NCBI RefSeq assembly: GCF_021391395.1
Contig: NZ_CP090059.1
Coordinates: forward strand, 915,001-979,000
Origin: Sphingomonas cannabina
Lineage (GTDB): Bacteria > Pseudomonadota > Alphaproteobacteria > Sphingomonadales > Sphingomonadaceae
Direction of reading: 5' to 3'
DNA: 64,000 bases
This document shows, in pieces, positions 51,587 to 60,208 of the stretch; within the stretch, counting starts at the first letter, position 1, and each line of letters opens with the position of its first letter. The notes beneath the pieces were generated by a model. That model searched no databases, had not been told where the DNA came from, and saw only the letters and a program-made list of their open reading frames with translations. The translations under genes and the position numbers were made by a program.

Positions 51587-52009
51587 GTGAAGACGATCGC
51601 GATCGCGCTCGCCGTTGCGGCATGCGCCGCGCCGGCCATGGCGCAACGGACCGAGAAGAACGACGCGCTGACGCACGGCATGGTGCAGATGACCGTCAAG
51701 GTCGGGACGACCACTCAGGCGGAAGTGCTGGAGACGTTCGGCGCGCCCAATATTACGACCATCGACGGCAACGGCCGCGAGATGTGGGTCTATGATCGTC
51801 ACGCCACTGTGACCTACGACAAGTCGTCGGGTTTCTCGATCGGGATGCTGCTCGGCGGGGGTGGCGGGGGTGTCGGCGGCGGAGGCGGGCTTGGCTTCGG
51901 GTCGCGCAAGTCGCGGAGCGAGCAGACCCAGCGCACGATGACGCTGATCATCAAGTTCGGTCCCGACAAAGTCGTGAGCGATTTCCAGAGCCGCAGCAGC
52001 TCATTCTGA
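51587..52009 (+). CDS. Exported BamE/SmpA-like small protein
   Basis: A 140-residue protein starting at GTG (MKTIAIALAVAACAAPAMAQ signal). The mature part TVKVGTTTQAEVLETFGAPN followed by GREMWVYDRHATVTY has the G-x-T-T-x-x-E-V-L-x-x-F-G-x-P pattern of BamE/OmlA-type proteins. A Gly-rich loop (GGGGGGVGGGGGLGFG) separates it from a final strand (TMTLIIKFGPDKVVSDFQSR). It is followed within 10 bases by the next exported-protein gene, so they form an operon. Confidence 0.7.
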   Translation: MKTIAIALAVAACAAPAMAQRTEKNDALTHGMVQMTVKVGTTTQAEVLETFGAPNITTIDGNGREMWVYDRHATVTYDKSSGFSIGMLLGGGGGGVGGGGGLGFGSRKSRSEQTQRTMTLIIKFGPDKVVSDFQSRSSSF

Positions 52010-52018
52010 AGGGGGGAA

Positions 52019-52558
52019 ATGATGAGGGGGATGTTGTTCGCGGGAGCGGTGGCTCTCGCCTGCGCCGGCGGTGTCGCCGAGGCGGCAAAGAAGGTGGAGC
52101 GCAGCGCGCTCGAGATCCAGCAGATGCAGTCGCGCGACATCGAAGGCGACAAGGCGCTAGTGTTCGGCGCAGTAATGACCGTACTGCAGGATGCGGGCTA
52201 TCGCATCCAGGCAGCCGACAAGGACACGGGCCTCATCACCGGCGTCTCTTCGACCAAATCGAAGCTGACCTACAGCTTGTGGAGCGGCTTCGGAAAGTCG
52301 AAGAAATCGCCGGTTGTCTCGGCGTTCATCGAGGAGCGGGCGCCCGGTGTCACCAACGTGCGCCTGAGCTTCGTGATGGCGAAGGTCAGGTCGACCCTCT
52401 ACGGCTCGGGCGCGCAGGACGAGGAGCCGATCTACGATCCGGCCGTCTATTCGGACGCGTTCGAGAAGATCAACCAGTCGGTGTTCGTCCGCAAGAACAT
52501 GGCGGCATCGCCCGCGGCGCCCGTCACGACTCCAGCCGCGGTGACGACGCCGCAGTGA
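52019..52558 (+). CDS. Exported protein, conserved-looking (179 aa)
   Basis: Signal sequence MLFAGAVALACAGGVAEAAK, then QSRDIEGDKALVFGAVMTVL with QDAGYRIQAADKDTGLITGV, and ending in EEPIYDPAVYSDAFEKINQS plus a Pro/Ala/Thr-rich tail. The mature part looks like a periplasmic alpha/beta fold that follows BamE-like genes in some alphaproteobacteria; I do not know its role. GGGGGGAA precedes two adjacent ATG codons. It is coupled to the next gene by a GTGA overlap. Confidence 0.65.
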   Translation: MMRGMLFAGAVALACAGGVAEAAKKVERSALEIQQMQSRDIEGDKALVFGAVMTVLQDAGYRIQAADKDTGLITGVSSTKSKLTYSLWSGFGKSKKSPVVSAFIEERAPGVTNVRLSFVMAKVRSTLYGSGAQDEEPIYDPAVYSDAFEKINQSVFVRKNMAASPAAPVTTPAAVTTPQ

Positions 52559-52893
52559 TCGCGCGCCTCGCGCTGTGCATCGCCTGCGCCGCCATGATCG
52601 CGGCGCCGACTGATGCGCGGCGCCACCGTCGCGCTGCGCCGCACGCGAGGGTCGACAAGCCGCACCGCCCGCTCGTGCGCACGATCCGGCGGCCGCTATC
52701 GCGCGTATTCGACGGATCGTTGTTCGGCGGTGCCTATTATCGTTCCACGGACGGGCATGTCGTGCACAGGCCCGTCTTCGAGAACCGTCGCCCGCCGGGT
52801 GCGACCGCGCGATGCCGTGATGGATCGTGGAGCTTCAGCCATAGCCGCCGGGGCACCTGCTCGCACCACGGCGGGGTCGGGATTTGGCTGTGA
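52555..52893 (+). CDS. Exported DUF3761 protein
   Basis: A 112-residue protein starting at a GTG that overlaps the preceding stop (GTGA). Signal sequence MIARLALCIACAAMIAAPTD, a basic Arg/His-rich linker, and the C-terminal DUF3761 motif ATARCRDGSWSFSHSRRGTC followed by SHHGGVGIWL. DUF3761 is a short Cys-paired exported domain of unknown function. It is the third gene of the exported set and overlaps a truncated fourth gene as GTGA. Confidence 0.8.
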   Translation: MIARLALCIACAAMIAAPTDARRHRRAAPHARVDKPHRPLVRTIRRPLSRVFDGSLFGGAYYRSTDGHVVHRPVFENRRPPGATARCRDGSWSFSHSRRGTCSHHGGVGIWL

Positions 52894-52982
52894 AGCGGCG
52901 CTTGCGGGATATGGCGCTTCTGATCCTGGGATGTACTTACGCCGGTGTCCTGCTCGGATGGCCGTTGCTGCGCTGGCTGGGT
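52890..52982 (+). pseudogene. 5' end of a small membrane protein gene cut by IS630
   Basis: Starts in a GTGA overlap with the DUF3761 stop: MKRRLRDMALLILGCTYAGV followed by LLGWPLLRWLG, one transmembrane helix. After about codon 31 the sequence becomes the complement of an IS630 transposase gene, so the rest is lost. Confidence 0.6.
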
Positions 52983-53745
52983 ACCCGCGACCTTGTGAGC
53001 TGGCAGGTTGTCGAGCACCACGACGTCCCCAGGCCTGAGCGTTGGCGCGAGGACGTGCTCGGCGTAGGCGCGGAAAGCATCCCCATCCATCGGGCCATCA
53101 AGCACCCAGGGCGCCGTCCTGCCAGTGAGGCGCAGGCCGGCGACGAAGGTCATCGTCTTCCAGTGACCGAATGGCGCGCTGTCGCGACAGCGCTCGCCGA
53201 CGGGCGCCCATCCATAGCGCCGGGCCATCTTGGTGCTCATCCCGGTCTCATCGAGGCAACCCAGGCTATTGGGGTCGATGAACGGCTGTGCCGCCCTCCA
53301 CAATCTGCGTCGTGCGGCAATGTCGGGTCGATCCTGCTCGGCCGCGCGCAGGGCTTTTTTTGAACGACAACCCCAGTCGCTGAGCTGTATTCCAAACCGC
53401 GCCGGTGCTCAGATCGATACCATGCTCGGCCTGTAGCCAGGCTTGCGCCTGGGCAGCGTGATGCCGGGACGCGAGCGGATGTGCGCCCACAGTGCCACCT
53501 CCTGCTCGTTCGAGAGCTTTCGCGGTGGGCGGCCGCGCCCCGGATTGATCCCTGCGTCTCCCGTCAGCCTGCGCCGGATCAACGCTTTGTAGATATAGGT
53601 GACGCTCACCTTGTAGATTGTCGCCGCTTCGCGGGCAGCCATGCCGCCGTCCACCGCACCGAGCACCCGATCTCGCAAGTCCTGCGAGTAGCTTTGACCC
53701 GATCGCCAACCTATCGCCGTCTCCTTCGTGATGGCGCCCTATGAA
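52983..53745 (-). mobile_element. Truncated IS630-family element
   Basis: Minus-strand transposase in fragments: HTH part (SYSQDLRDRVLGAVDGGMAA; VSVTYIYKALIRRRLTGDAG), a middle part (AWLQAEHGIDLSTGAVWNTA) in a second frame, and the catalytic core (FIDPNSLGCLDETGMSTKMA with the first Asp; VLDNLPAHKV with the second) in a third. The final Glu-containing C-terminus and that IS end are missing. A usable start codon is not evident. The remnant interrupts a small membrane gene on one side; the far end lies near 53745 but I cannot fix the terminal repeat. Confidence 0.82.
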
Positions 53746-53869
53746 TCACACGATCAATCCAATGGGAATCCCCCAAGCGATTCCGCTCATCCTAGAAACG
53801 CTCTAGGAAGCCGAATCATAGACCTGAGCACGCAAACTTTTGGGAGGCTTCTGACGTGGGATTGGAAGT

Positions 53870-54190
53870 ATGACGGCGGGCAGAAAACTCAAAGTTTGGC
53901 TATTCACCGGTCTGCTTATCGGGCTCACCTATATTGCATATCGGTCATTGCTTACGTTGGCGCCGATACTAGTCACCTCCGGCTGCGGCCAGGCAGAGTT
54001 CGAAGCCCGCGTTAGACGGGATCTTGCCGCCGGTGAGGCATGGGCGCCCGGGGAAATGCCATCGGTTGACGAACAACGAGTCTTGATTGCGCGCCTACGA
54101 AAGCAGGCGCGGCAAACTGGGGATTATGTCCCTGCCTGCCGAGCGCTGGAGGACTGGGACGAAGACCACGCTGAACGTGGAAGTCATTGA
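53870..54190 (+). CDS. Small membrane-anchored hypothetical protein (106 aa)
   Basis: Basic start (MTAGRKLKVWLFTGLLIGLT) with one transmembrane helix (LFTGLLIGLTYIAYRSLLTL), then a soluble acidic part (DLAAGEAWAPGEMPSVDEQR; DYVPACRALEDWDEDHAERG). No family recognised. It lies just beyond the IS630 remnant and could be the cut-off companion of the exported gene set to its left. Confidence 0.55.
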   Translation: MTAGRKLKVWLFTGLLIGLTYIAYRSLLTLAPILVTSGCGQAEFEARVRRDLAAGEAWAPGEMPSVDEQRVLIARLRKQARQTGDYVPACRALEDWDEDHAERGSH

Positions 54191-54340
54191 GCCTAATTCC
54201 TATCCCGCACCCTACAATTCGCTGAATTGAGACACGATCAGCGTCAACGCGGCGTGAACATCTGTCAGCACCTCGATCCGCGCAGCATAAGTAGAACTCA
54301 AGCTTGCAATCCAGGGATGCCCGGAGCGGATTCAGCGATC

Positions 54341-54799
54341 TCAACCCTCGCCTTCCGGGTCGATGGAGACATCCTCCACCTCGAAGTCCTCACCCAATTG
54401 CACGCGGATACAACTGTCAGGAAACTGCATCGGGGCCGCAAAGGATAGGAGAGTGGCATCCGCAAAAACGACCACGGAGCGAACGGCCAAATCGTCACGC
54501 AAATCCGTGGCCTCAATCACCTCTTCGCCACCCACGGCACCCTCGATCTCCTCGGCAATGTCATCGATAATCCGCCGCCAGACTTGGGGGCTCATCTCAA
54601 GAACCCGTTCGATGGCACCGACGAGCTCTCCGGCATCTATTCCAGACCCATCTTCCGATTCAGGATCCACGTTGACATTGACGTGAGCGCCAGCCACCGG
54701 AAGGCGCGCCGTACCAAAGACAAAACCGTCGCCAATTTGCGGATCGAGCATAACTTTGCTCGCAGCGATTGCATCTCGAAGTTGCTCGATCGGTCCCAT
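54341..54799 (-). CDS. Acidic hypothetical protein (152 aa)
   Basis: Starts MGPIEQLRDAIAASKVMLDP with GAGG five bases upstream; then GFVFGTARLPVAGAHVNVNV, ERVLEMSPQVWRRIIDDIAE, EEVIEATDLRDDLAVRSVVV and an acidic end (QLGEDFEVEDVSIDPEGEG). No signal peptide. The fold looks like a cytoplasmic alpha/beta protein, possibly immunity-like in this setting, but no family is recognised. The frame stays open upstream to 55069 without further evidence of coding. Confidence 0.6.
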   Translation of the reverse strand: MGPIEQLRDAIAASKVMLDPQIGDGFVFGTARLPVAGAHVNVNVDPESEDGSGIDAGELVGAIERVLEMSPQVWRRIIDDIAEEIEGAVGGEEVIEATDLRDDLAVRSVVVFADATLLSFAAPMQFPDSCIRVQLGEDFEVEDVSIDPEGEG

Positions 54800-55147
54800 G
54801 GTCACCTCATCCTCATTGACTCTGCCGAGTGCCTCGGCAGCATGCTTCTTTATGGGAGCTGTTGGATATGATCGAGTCGCAGATTGGACGCCAAGTTTGG
54901 CACTGGGTGCCGACGATGAGGCGGCCCTAGCTCGCCTGTTGATCAGAGTGTACCGGCCTTGTCTTTGCTGACCTGTTATCAATCGGGCGTTTGCCGACAC
55001 TATCTCTATGCCCAAGGGCGCCAGCCGCCTCTCCACCCGTTGGCTCATTTCCTGAAACCAGCCATACAAAGAGCGATAGCGCTGGAGACCTCAAGGCCAT
55101 GACTCCGGCGGCGGACGATCAGACCGTGCCATCATCAGGGAGAAAAA
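54800..55147. other. Intergenic region, divergent promoters expected
   Basis: About 350 bases between divergent genes. No convincing ORF, repeat or operator. AGGGAG ahead of 55148 is the ribosome site of the Sel1-like gene. Confidence 0.35.
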
Positions 55148-55987
55148 ATGAAATCGTTGCTGCTTGCCTTGGTGATAGCGATGACCTCGCCGATCGTGTC
55201 CGGTGGCGGGGCCGCCCAAGCGGGATCCCTTTCCCAACCGGCACAGCAGGTGATGAAGGACCCGTCCCCGCCGGCCTGCGTCAAGGACAGCAACGTCGAC
55301 AGCTGCTGGAGCGCCGGCGTCGCGGCCGAGAAACGGAACGATGCCGCCGCGGCGCTGGCGAATTATGAGCGGTCCTGCGCGGCCGGTTTCCAGGTGGGCG
55401 GTTGTTACGAAGCCGGCAAGATCTATTTCCTCGATCCGGCCCATCGGAGCTACGGCATCGCCAAGGATCGGATGGCTCGGGTCTGCGATTCCGACGATGC
55501 CGGGATAGGCCCCTATGCCTGCAAATATCTGGGCATCATCTATCGCAATGGCCTGACGGCGAAACCCCGGATCGACCTGGCGTTCCGGCCACTGTCGCGC
55601 TCCTGCTTCCTGCATAATGCCGAGCCGTTCATCGATGGAAACGGCTGCGAGATCCTGGCCGAAAGCCTCCCCTCCGCCGACGACATGGGGCTTTCGGACG
55701 CGGCATGGCAGCGCGATTATATCGCATATCTGGCCTATGCGATGGGCTGCACCGACGACATGCCCGCGCTGTGCACCAAAGCGCGCGATACATATCGCCG
55801 CGCGGTCGCGGCATCGGCGCGCTGGCCCACCCGCTGCGTGGAAGAGCTGGAGCGCAGCCCGTTCCCCGAAACCTGCGATGCCGTGGCGGACCCGGCCATG
55901 AGCGCCGAGTTCGAGCAGCGGCAGAAGCTGCGCCGCACGCTGGTGCGCCTGTTCCGCACCGCCACGGAGAATCCGCCGTCCGGCTGA
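55148..55987 (+). CDS. Exported Sel1/TPR-like Cys-rich protein
   Basis: A 279-residue exported protein (signal MKSLLLALVIAMTSPIVSGG). The mature part has 12 or so Cys in helical-repeat spacing: CWSAGVAAEKRNDAAAALAN with YERSCAAGFQVGGCYEAGKI, CKYLGIIYRNGLTAKPRIDL and FRPLSRSCFLHNAEPFIDGN, like Sel1/Hcp-type repeats cross-linked by disulfides. Such proteins are periplasmic adaptors or, in some species, beta-lactamase-like HcpA proteins. The ribosome site AGGGAGAAAAA is good. Confidence 0.72.
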   Translation: MKSLLLALVIAMTSPIVSGGGAAQAGSLSQPAQQVMKDPSPPACVKDSNVDSCWSAGVAAEKRNDAAAALANYERSCAAGFQVGGCYEAGKIYFLDPAHRSYGIAKDRMARVCDSDDAGIGPYACKYLGIIYRNGLTAKPRIDLAFRPLSRSCFLHNAEPFIDGNGCEILAESLPSADDMGLSDAAWQRDYIAYLAYAMGCTDDMPALCTKARDTYRRAVAASARWPTRCVEELERSPFPETCDAVADPAMSAEFEQRQKLRRTLVRLFRTATENPPSG

Positions 55988-56089
55988 GGACGCCGACGCG
56001 CAGCCGGATGCAAGTCCGGATTGATGCCATTGCCGCGTGCGACGGATTGGCTAAGCCTCGCCGCTCCTGCTCGCTGATCGAGGAGTCGA

Positions 56090-56713
56090 CAGATCAAGAA
56101 GGTCCATCATTCGGAGGCGTTCCGGCGGCAGCTTGTCGACGAGGCGCTGAACCGCACGCCATCCGGCGGCTTCCCTGAGCTGGAGAAGCGTCACGGTCTG
56201 CGTCCGGGCACGCTGTTCAACTGGGTCGAGCAATATGGCCCGTCGCTCCTCGAACCCGCGCCCTTTTCGGCGCTGCACTTCTGGATCGGCACGACCGCGC
56301 TGGATGAAGCACGGTTCGGGGCATATTTCGACCATGCCGCGAACTATTGGGAGCTCGATGTCGAGGACATCGAAGCCGCCGACCATGACCTAACGGGCTG
56401 CGGCTTTTGCCAGGATCTTGGCGAGAAGTTCCTGTACGACGAGGATCTGCTGCTGGTGATCTGGCTGGAAGCGCCGGTCCCGGTCGAGCAGATCGTGGCG
56501 ATGAGCGCCTTGCGGTCGGAGGATGCCGCGCAGGCCATCCTCGCCGCATGCGCCGAGCGGGGCATTCCCCAGGCCAACGCCATGTTCGTGTACGCGGACC
56601 CGGCACAGAAGATCCCGAACCCCGCCGGGCTGTTCAACGGACTGCCCTATATTGGGCTCTTTGCCGAGAAAGCCCAGAAGAAGTTGCGGCGGTCGTCCTC
56701 CAGAAAAGGCTGA
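56090..56713 (+). pseudogene. Imm22-like immunity protein fused to a transposase-type HTH (no start codon)
   Basis: One continuous frame of about 208 codons. The first 50 resemble a transposase HTH (KKVHHSEAFRRQLVDEALNR; FPELEKRHGLRPGTLFNWVE), then comes an Imm22-type domain: ALHFWIGTTALDEARFGAYF, DVEDIEAADHDLTGCGFCQD, LGEKFLYDEDLLLVIWLEAP and ANAMFVYADPAQKIPNPAGL. Just upstream is a TGA and no usual start codon precedes the HTH; an original ATG may have become ATC. A short product from the GTG at 56456 is possible. It reads like an orphan immunity gene captured next to an IS end. Confidence 0.6.
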
Positions 56714-56858
56714 GCCAAAGCAGTGAAGCGACGTAAATGGGCCGCAAGGCGGTATCGCAACACCGAGATTAGCAAATCTAGCTAAATGTCGATCCAGCCT
56801 AGGCTGCACGCGGCGTACCCGCGTCGATGAAATCGCGCGCGGGTTGAGCGGCGGGGTG

Positions 56859-57620
56859 ATGGCTCGTTACGTCGAGGCGGGTGCCTTGCGCGATCTCATG
56901 CGAAAGATGGATCCGTTGGGCACCGCGCTCGCCGACAGCGGCCTCGGCCGAATTGGAAAGCTGACGCGGCCCTATGAAGAACTCCTGCGCGAGATCAGCG
57001 GGCTAGCCGATGCAATCGCGAGGACGCGCGGCGCGCTCGCCAGTTCCCTGTCGGGGATCGAGCTGCCCCGCTGGGCGCTGATCGACGATCGCCCGGGCGC
57101 AGAGCATGTGCTGCGCGCGCAGCGTTGGGCGGAGCAGATCAATACCGGCTCCCTTGCGCAGCTGGCGGAACGCTACGCAGCGCGGAACCGGGTCGGAATC
57201 GAGTTCGAATCGATTGCGCGGAACGCGGTGGCCCTGCGCGGGCTGGAAGAGCTGCGCGGAAGCATCACGCCGAATCTGGACAAGCTGATCGCGCGCAATG
57301 CCGCGTTCGAGCAGACCCTGCTCAAGATGTCGGCGCTCGCAGGCGCGATCGATACGGTCGGGCCGCTAAGCCCGGCGACCGACGCGACCTTCGACTCGCT
57401 GCTCGGGAAATGGCGGACACGACCCGATCTGCCGGCCGAGTTCTGGCGGCGTCCCTCGGTCCGCGAGCGCTATTATCGCGACGCCGATGTCGATCCGTGG
57501 CTGGTCGACGCTGACAATGCCGAAGTGATCGAGGTGTTCGTCGAGAGCGGCGTCGTCGAGGGTGAGGTCGAGGCACCACCGTATCGGCGGTGGTCGAGGC
57601 GGGACGCAGCCCGTCATTGA
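56859..57620 (+). CDS. Hypothetical helical protein (253 aa), 3' end possibly altered
   Basis: Starts MARYVEAGALRDLMRKMDPL; mostly amphipathic helices (YEELLREISGLADAIARTRG; EFESIARNAVALRGLEELRG) and a motif region AEFWRRPSVRERYYRDADVD. No membrane segment or signal. The last ~20 codons (EAPPYRRWSRRDAARH) overlap the point where a truncated glycosyltransferase begins on the other strand, so the original C-terminus may be missing. No family recognised. Confidence 0.55.
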   Translation: MARYVEAGALRDLMRKMDPLGTALADSGLGRIGKLTRPYEELLREISGLADAIARTRGALASSLSGIELPRWALIDDRPGAEHVLRAQRWAEQINTGSLAQLAERYAARNRVGIEFESIARNAVALRGLEELRGSITPNLDKLIARNAAFEQTLLKMSALAGAIDTVGPLSPATDATFDSLLGKWRTRPDLPAEFWRRPSVRERYYRDADVDPWLVDADNAEVIEVFVESGVVEGEVEAPPYRRWSRRDAARH

Positions 57621-58212
57621 GGACGGCCGACTTGCCCCGGTTGATCCCGAAATCGTGCAGCCTGAACGTGACGTTCGCCGGCAGCGGCAGGTTTTTGAGC
57701 ATCTGCCGCACGATCGCAGCCGTGTCGTCGGTCGAGCCGTCGTTCAGGACGAGAACCTCGAACGCCCCGGCATAATCCTGCCGCGCGAGACTGGTCAGGG
57801 TATCGCGGATGCCCGCAGCCTCGTTGTAGGCGGCGACCAGCACTGTCACGCCAGGATAGTGCGTAATCGCCTTGAGCCGCGGTTTGCGGTCAAGCAGGAG
57901 CGTCGCGATGAGGAAGGCGTTCATGAAGCCCGGCACGTAGGCGATGAAGCCGATCGCAATCAGCGCGAACACCCAACCGGTCACCGATGCCAGATCATCG
58001 AGCCACCGCAGCGATAGCCAGATGCTGAGCGCTGTCCACGCAACCGCGATGAACAGCGCCAATGCGAACTTGCCATGAAGCGGCAGATAGAATGGTCGAC
58101 GTCCGGCATTCTGGCGATCGGACGCCCGATCGCGCGATGACGGTCCAGTTGAGGCCAGCGTCGACGGCGCCGAGGTCAGCCCCTCGGCGGAAGGAACAAT
58201 TCTCTGAAGCAT
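57590..58212 (-). pseudogene. Truncated membrane glycosyltransferase (family 2)
   Basis: Start intact at 58212. Two or three transmembrane helices (ALALFIAVAWTALSIWLSLR; GWVFALIAIGFIAYVPGFMN) precede the GT2 start VTVLVAAYNEAAGIRDTLTS, LARQDYAGAFEVLVLNDGST and NRGKSAVLNDGL. Similarity then stops near 57610, before the DxD donor site, and the remaining open frame looks like antisense of the neighbouring gene. An enzyme of the BcsA/PgaC type would need another 250 residues or more. The AT-rich region 58240-58380 is its probable promoter. Confidence 0.72.
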
Positions 58213-58502
58213 AGTAATATGTGGATACCTCTATCGGCTCACCCGACAGGTTCTGACTTAAAATATGGCGCCACGGTCTATAGTCACGTAAATTGTTGTA
58301 ACCACTTGGCGCGCTATTAATCACGATTGATTTGTAACTTCAGATAATATTACAAATACTAATTCCGAATTGCATTGATCGCATCCGCTTTCCCGCGGAA
58401 TCGGATGCGCGCACAACCGCCGTGACCTGCTGCCCGTTTCTTGGACCGTTCTGAGCTGGAAAATTCCAGTTATGGAGGAGGGCCAGAGAAGCGGAGTGGA
58501 CG

Positions 58503-58570
58503 ATGAAGAGGTCGAAGTTTTCGGAGGCGCAGATCGCCTTCGTGCTGAAGCAGGCGGAGGACGGCACGAG
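58503..58570 (+). mobile_element. IS3-type orfA fragment (first element)
   Basis: Starts MKRSKFSEAQIAFVLKQAED and stops matching after Gly-Thr, where a second IS end begins. GGAG precedes the ATG. This is the beginning of an IS3-family orfA HTH protein; the remainder is absent from the window. Confidence 0.75.
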
Positions 58571-58790
58571 TGAACCGCCCCCGGGTTTGCCGGAGCCTCC
58601 AACTCCTGAGAGAGTGGAGCCGATATGAGCAAGACGACGAACAAGTTTTCACCTGAGGTCCGCGAGCGTGCGGTGCGGATGGTGCTGGATCATGAGCGGG
58701 ATCATCCGTCTCGCTGGGCGGCGGTGGTTTCGATCTCGGAGAAGATCGGTTGCGTGCCGCAGACGCTGCATGAGTGGGTGAAGAAGCCAG
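58571..58790 (+). mobile_element. Second IS3-family fragment inserted in the first
   Basis: Begins with TGAACCGCCCCCGGGTTTGC, a typical IS3-group left terminal repeat, then orfA at 58625: [20 protein letters not shown], then [20 protein letters not shown] and HEWVKK. Similarity ends near 58790. It therefore lies nested in the first orfA and is itself cut off, leaving two left ends in tandem. Confidence 0.75.
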
Positions 58791-59110
58791 AGCGTTCCGT
58801 ACATGTGAAGGCTAGTGCCCGTGCAAACACTCCCGCAAAGAGTGGCCGGTCAGGAGACGGCCCAAATCCGGTCGCGCGTCCGTTCTCCGAATCGTTCCAA
58901 CAGAGCGGCGCAATGGGTTCCGAGGGACTCGAACCACTGCGGAATTTGATGGCTCATGGTATCGATCATGGTGCGATGCCGGTGCCTACGAGAAAACACA
59001 TGTATTTCAGCATACTAAGCGGTGATTTCGAGTCCTCTTCTGGACCGATATCGGTTCGTGACCCCCAAAGGATCAAGTTCGAGGAGAGCGAGGAAAGGCC
59101 GTTCTGACAG
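58791..59110. other. Sequence between IS remnant and exported-protein cluster
   Basis: About 320 bases. A minus-strand frame (58856-58957: [20 protein letters not shown], continuing to a stop at WAVS) looks protein-like but is short and without context. Nothing else recognised; the right part probably holds the promoter of the next gene. Confidence 0.3.
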
Positions 59111-59725
59111 ATGAGACTTCGATATCACATCGCGCTGGCCTGGGCGTTGTCTGGATGGGCGGCGCCGGCGGCAGCGTCCTATGCGGCGTATACGGGAACC
59201 ATCGGTACCGAGCGCGTGACGCTGTTTCTGGATGATGGGAATGCCATCGTGCGCGGGGTCTATTTCTACGACCGCTACCGCACGCCGATCCGGCTCAAGC
59301 CTGCCGCCACGCATTCACTGGAGGGCGGCATCGACGAGCTGGACGCCGACGGCATTCCCGCCGCCCGCCTCAGGATCACGTTCGACGCCGTGGCGTTCAA
59401 CGGGAGCTGGACCAGTTATCGGACCGGCCGAATGCTGCCGATCCATCTCATACGGACTGCCTATAGCAGCTATGGCGCCGAACCGGTTCCCATCCTGCAG
59501 GCGGCATCCACGGATCGCTATTATTTCGTCATTCCATCGGTCGCGACCGGCGACGTCCGCGCGATCGAGGTTCATGACAAGAGCGATGGCCAGCTCGTTC
59601 GGACACTGGTGCCGGCGTCCCCGGCCTGTGACAGGGGCATCGATACGGTGGTCGTGAAGAAGACGCATTTGCGCCTGTCGCCGGGGCCGGGGTGCGCCGG
59701 CGCGACCTTCACCCTCGAACCATAG
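59111..59725 (+). CDS. Exported hypothetical protein (204 aa)
   Basis: Signal sequence LAWALSGWAAPAAASYAAYT, then a beta-rich mature part (GTIGTERVTLFLDDGNAIVR; GVYFYDRYRTPIRLK; YYFVIPSVATGDVRAIEVHD). Only late Cys residues (ACDRGIDTV; GCAGATF) could form a disulfide. No family recognised. First of four consecutive plus-strand genes for exported proteins. Confidence 0.65.
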   Translation: MRLRYHIALAWALSGWAAPAAASYAAYTGTIGTERVTLFLDDGNAIVRGVYFYDRYRTPIRLKPAATHSLEGGIDELDADGIPAARLRITFDAVAFNGSWTSYRTGRMLPIHLIRTAYSSYGAEPVPILQAASTDRYYFVIPSVATGDVRAIEVHDKSDGQLVRTLVPASPACDRGIDTVVVKKTHLRLSPGPGCAGATFTLEP

Positions 59726-59739
59726 CGGGGATTCAATCC

Positions 59740-60204
59740 ATGAAGTACGATCGTCACCTTGTCCTGCTGGCGTCATGGCTCTGCGCCGCTTCCGCCTCTG
59801 CGCAACGGCCAAGCGATTTTCGGGCGATCCGCGGCGGCGATAAGCCAGGCGTCATCGACGTCGGAACGATGGTGACGGACGGCGACGTCAGGACCTTCGA
59901 CATGTACATGCGCGAAGGCGAGGATATGCCGGGCAACAACGTTCGTGCCCGCACGAGCATCAACTGCCGCGACCACACGGAAAGCATCACGTCGGTGGCG
60001 AAGCAGAGTGGCCCCGACACCGGCTTCGACATAACCCACAGCGTGAGCGAGCCCTGGGCCAAGGCCGATGGCGATCCAACGGGTGCGCGCATCGTCGATC
60101 TGGTCTGCGCGCAAGCGGCGGATCGTGACCGCTATGCAAGGCCTCTGTCCACACAGGACTGGCATTCCGCCCTGGCGGCGGCGATGAGCGAGAAGAGTGA
60201 ATAA
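59740..60204 (+). CDS. Exported protein, possibly surface-adhesin-E-like (154 aa)
   Basis: Signal sequence YDRHLVLLASWLCAASASAQ. The mature part has VIDVGTMVTDGDVRTFDMYM and RARTSINCRDHTESITSV, the pattern of small surface-adhesin-E-type domains (paired strands around a conserved Cys), then a second Cys in IVDLVCAQAADR. The assignment is tentative. The ATG at 59740 is 14 bases after the previous stop, so both are probably one transcript. Confidence 0.6.
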   Translation: MKYDRHLVLLASWLCAASASAQRPSDFRAIRGGDKPGVIDVGTMVTDGDVRTFDMYMREGEDMPGNNVRARTSINCRDHTESITSVAKQSGPDTGFDITHSVSEPWAKADGDPTGARIVDLVCAQAADRDRYARPLSTQDWHSALAAAMSEKSE

Positions 60205-60208
60205 TCCC

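Noticed and set aside
58920-58945. tRNA-like word GGGACTCGAACCACT (reverse complement GGTTCGAGTCCC)
   Set aside because: The flanking bases do not pair as a T-stem and no anticodon arm or acceptor stem could be folded around it.
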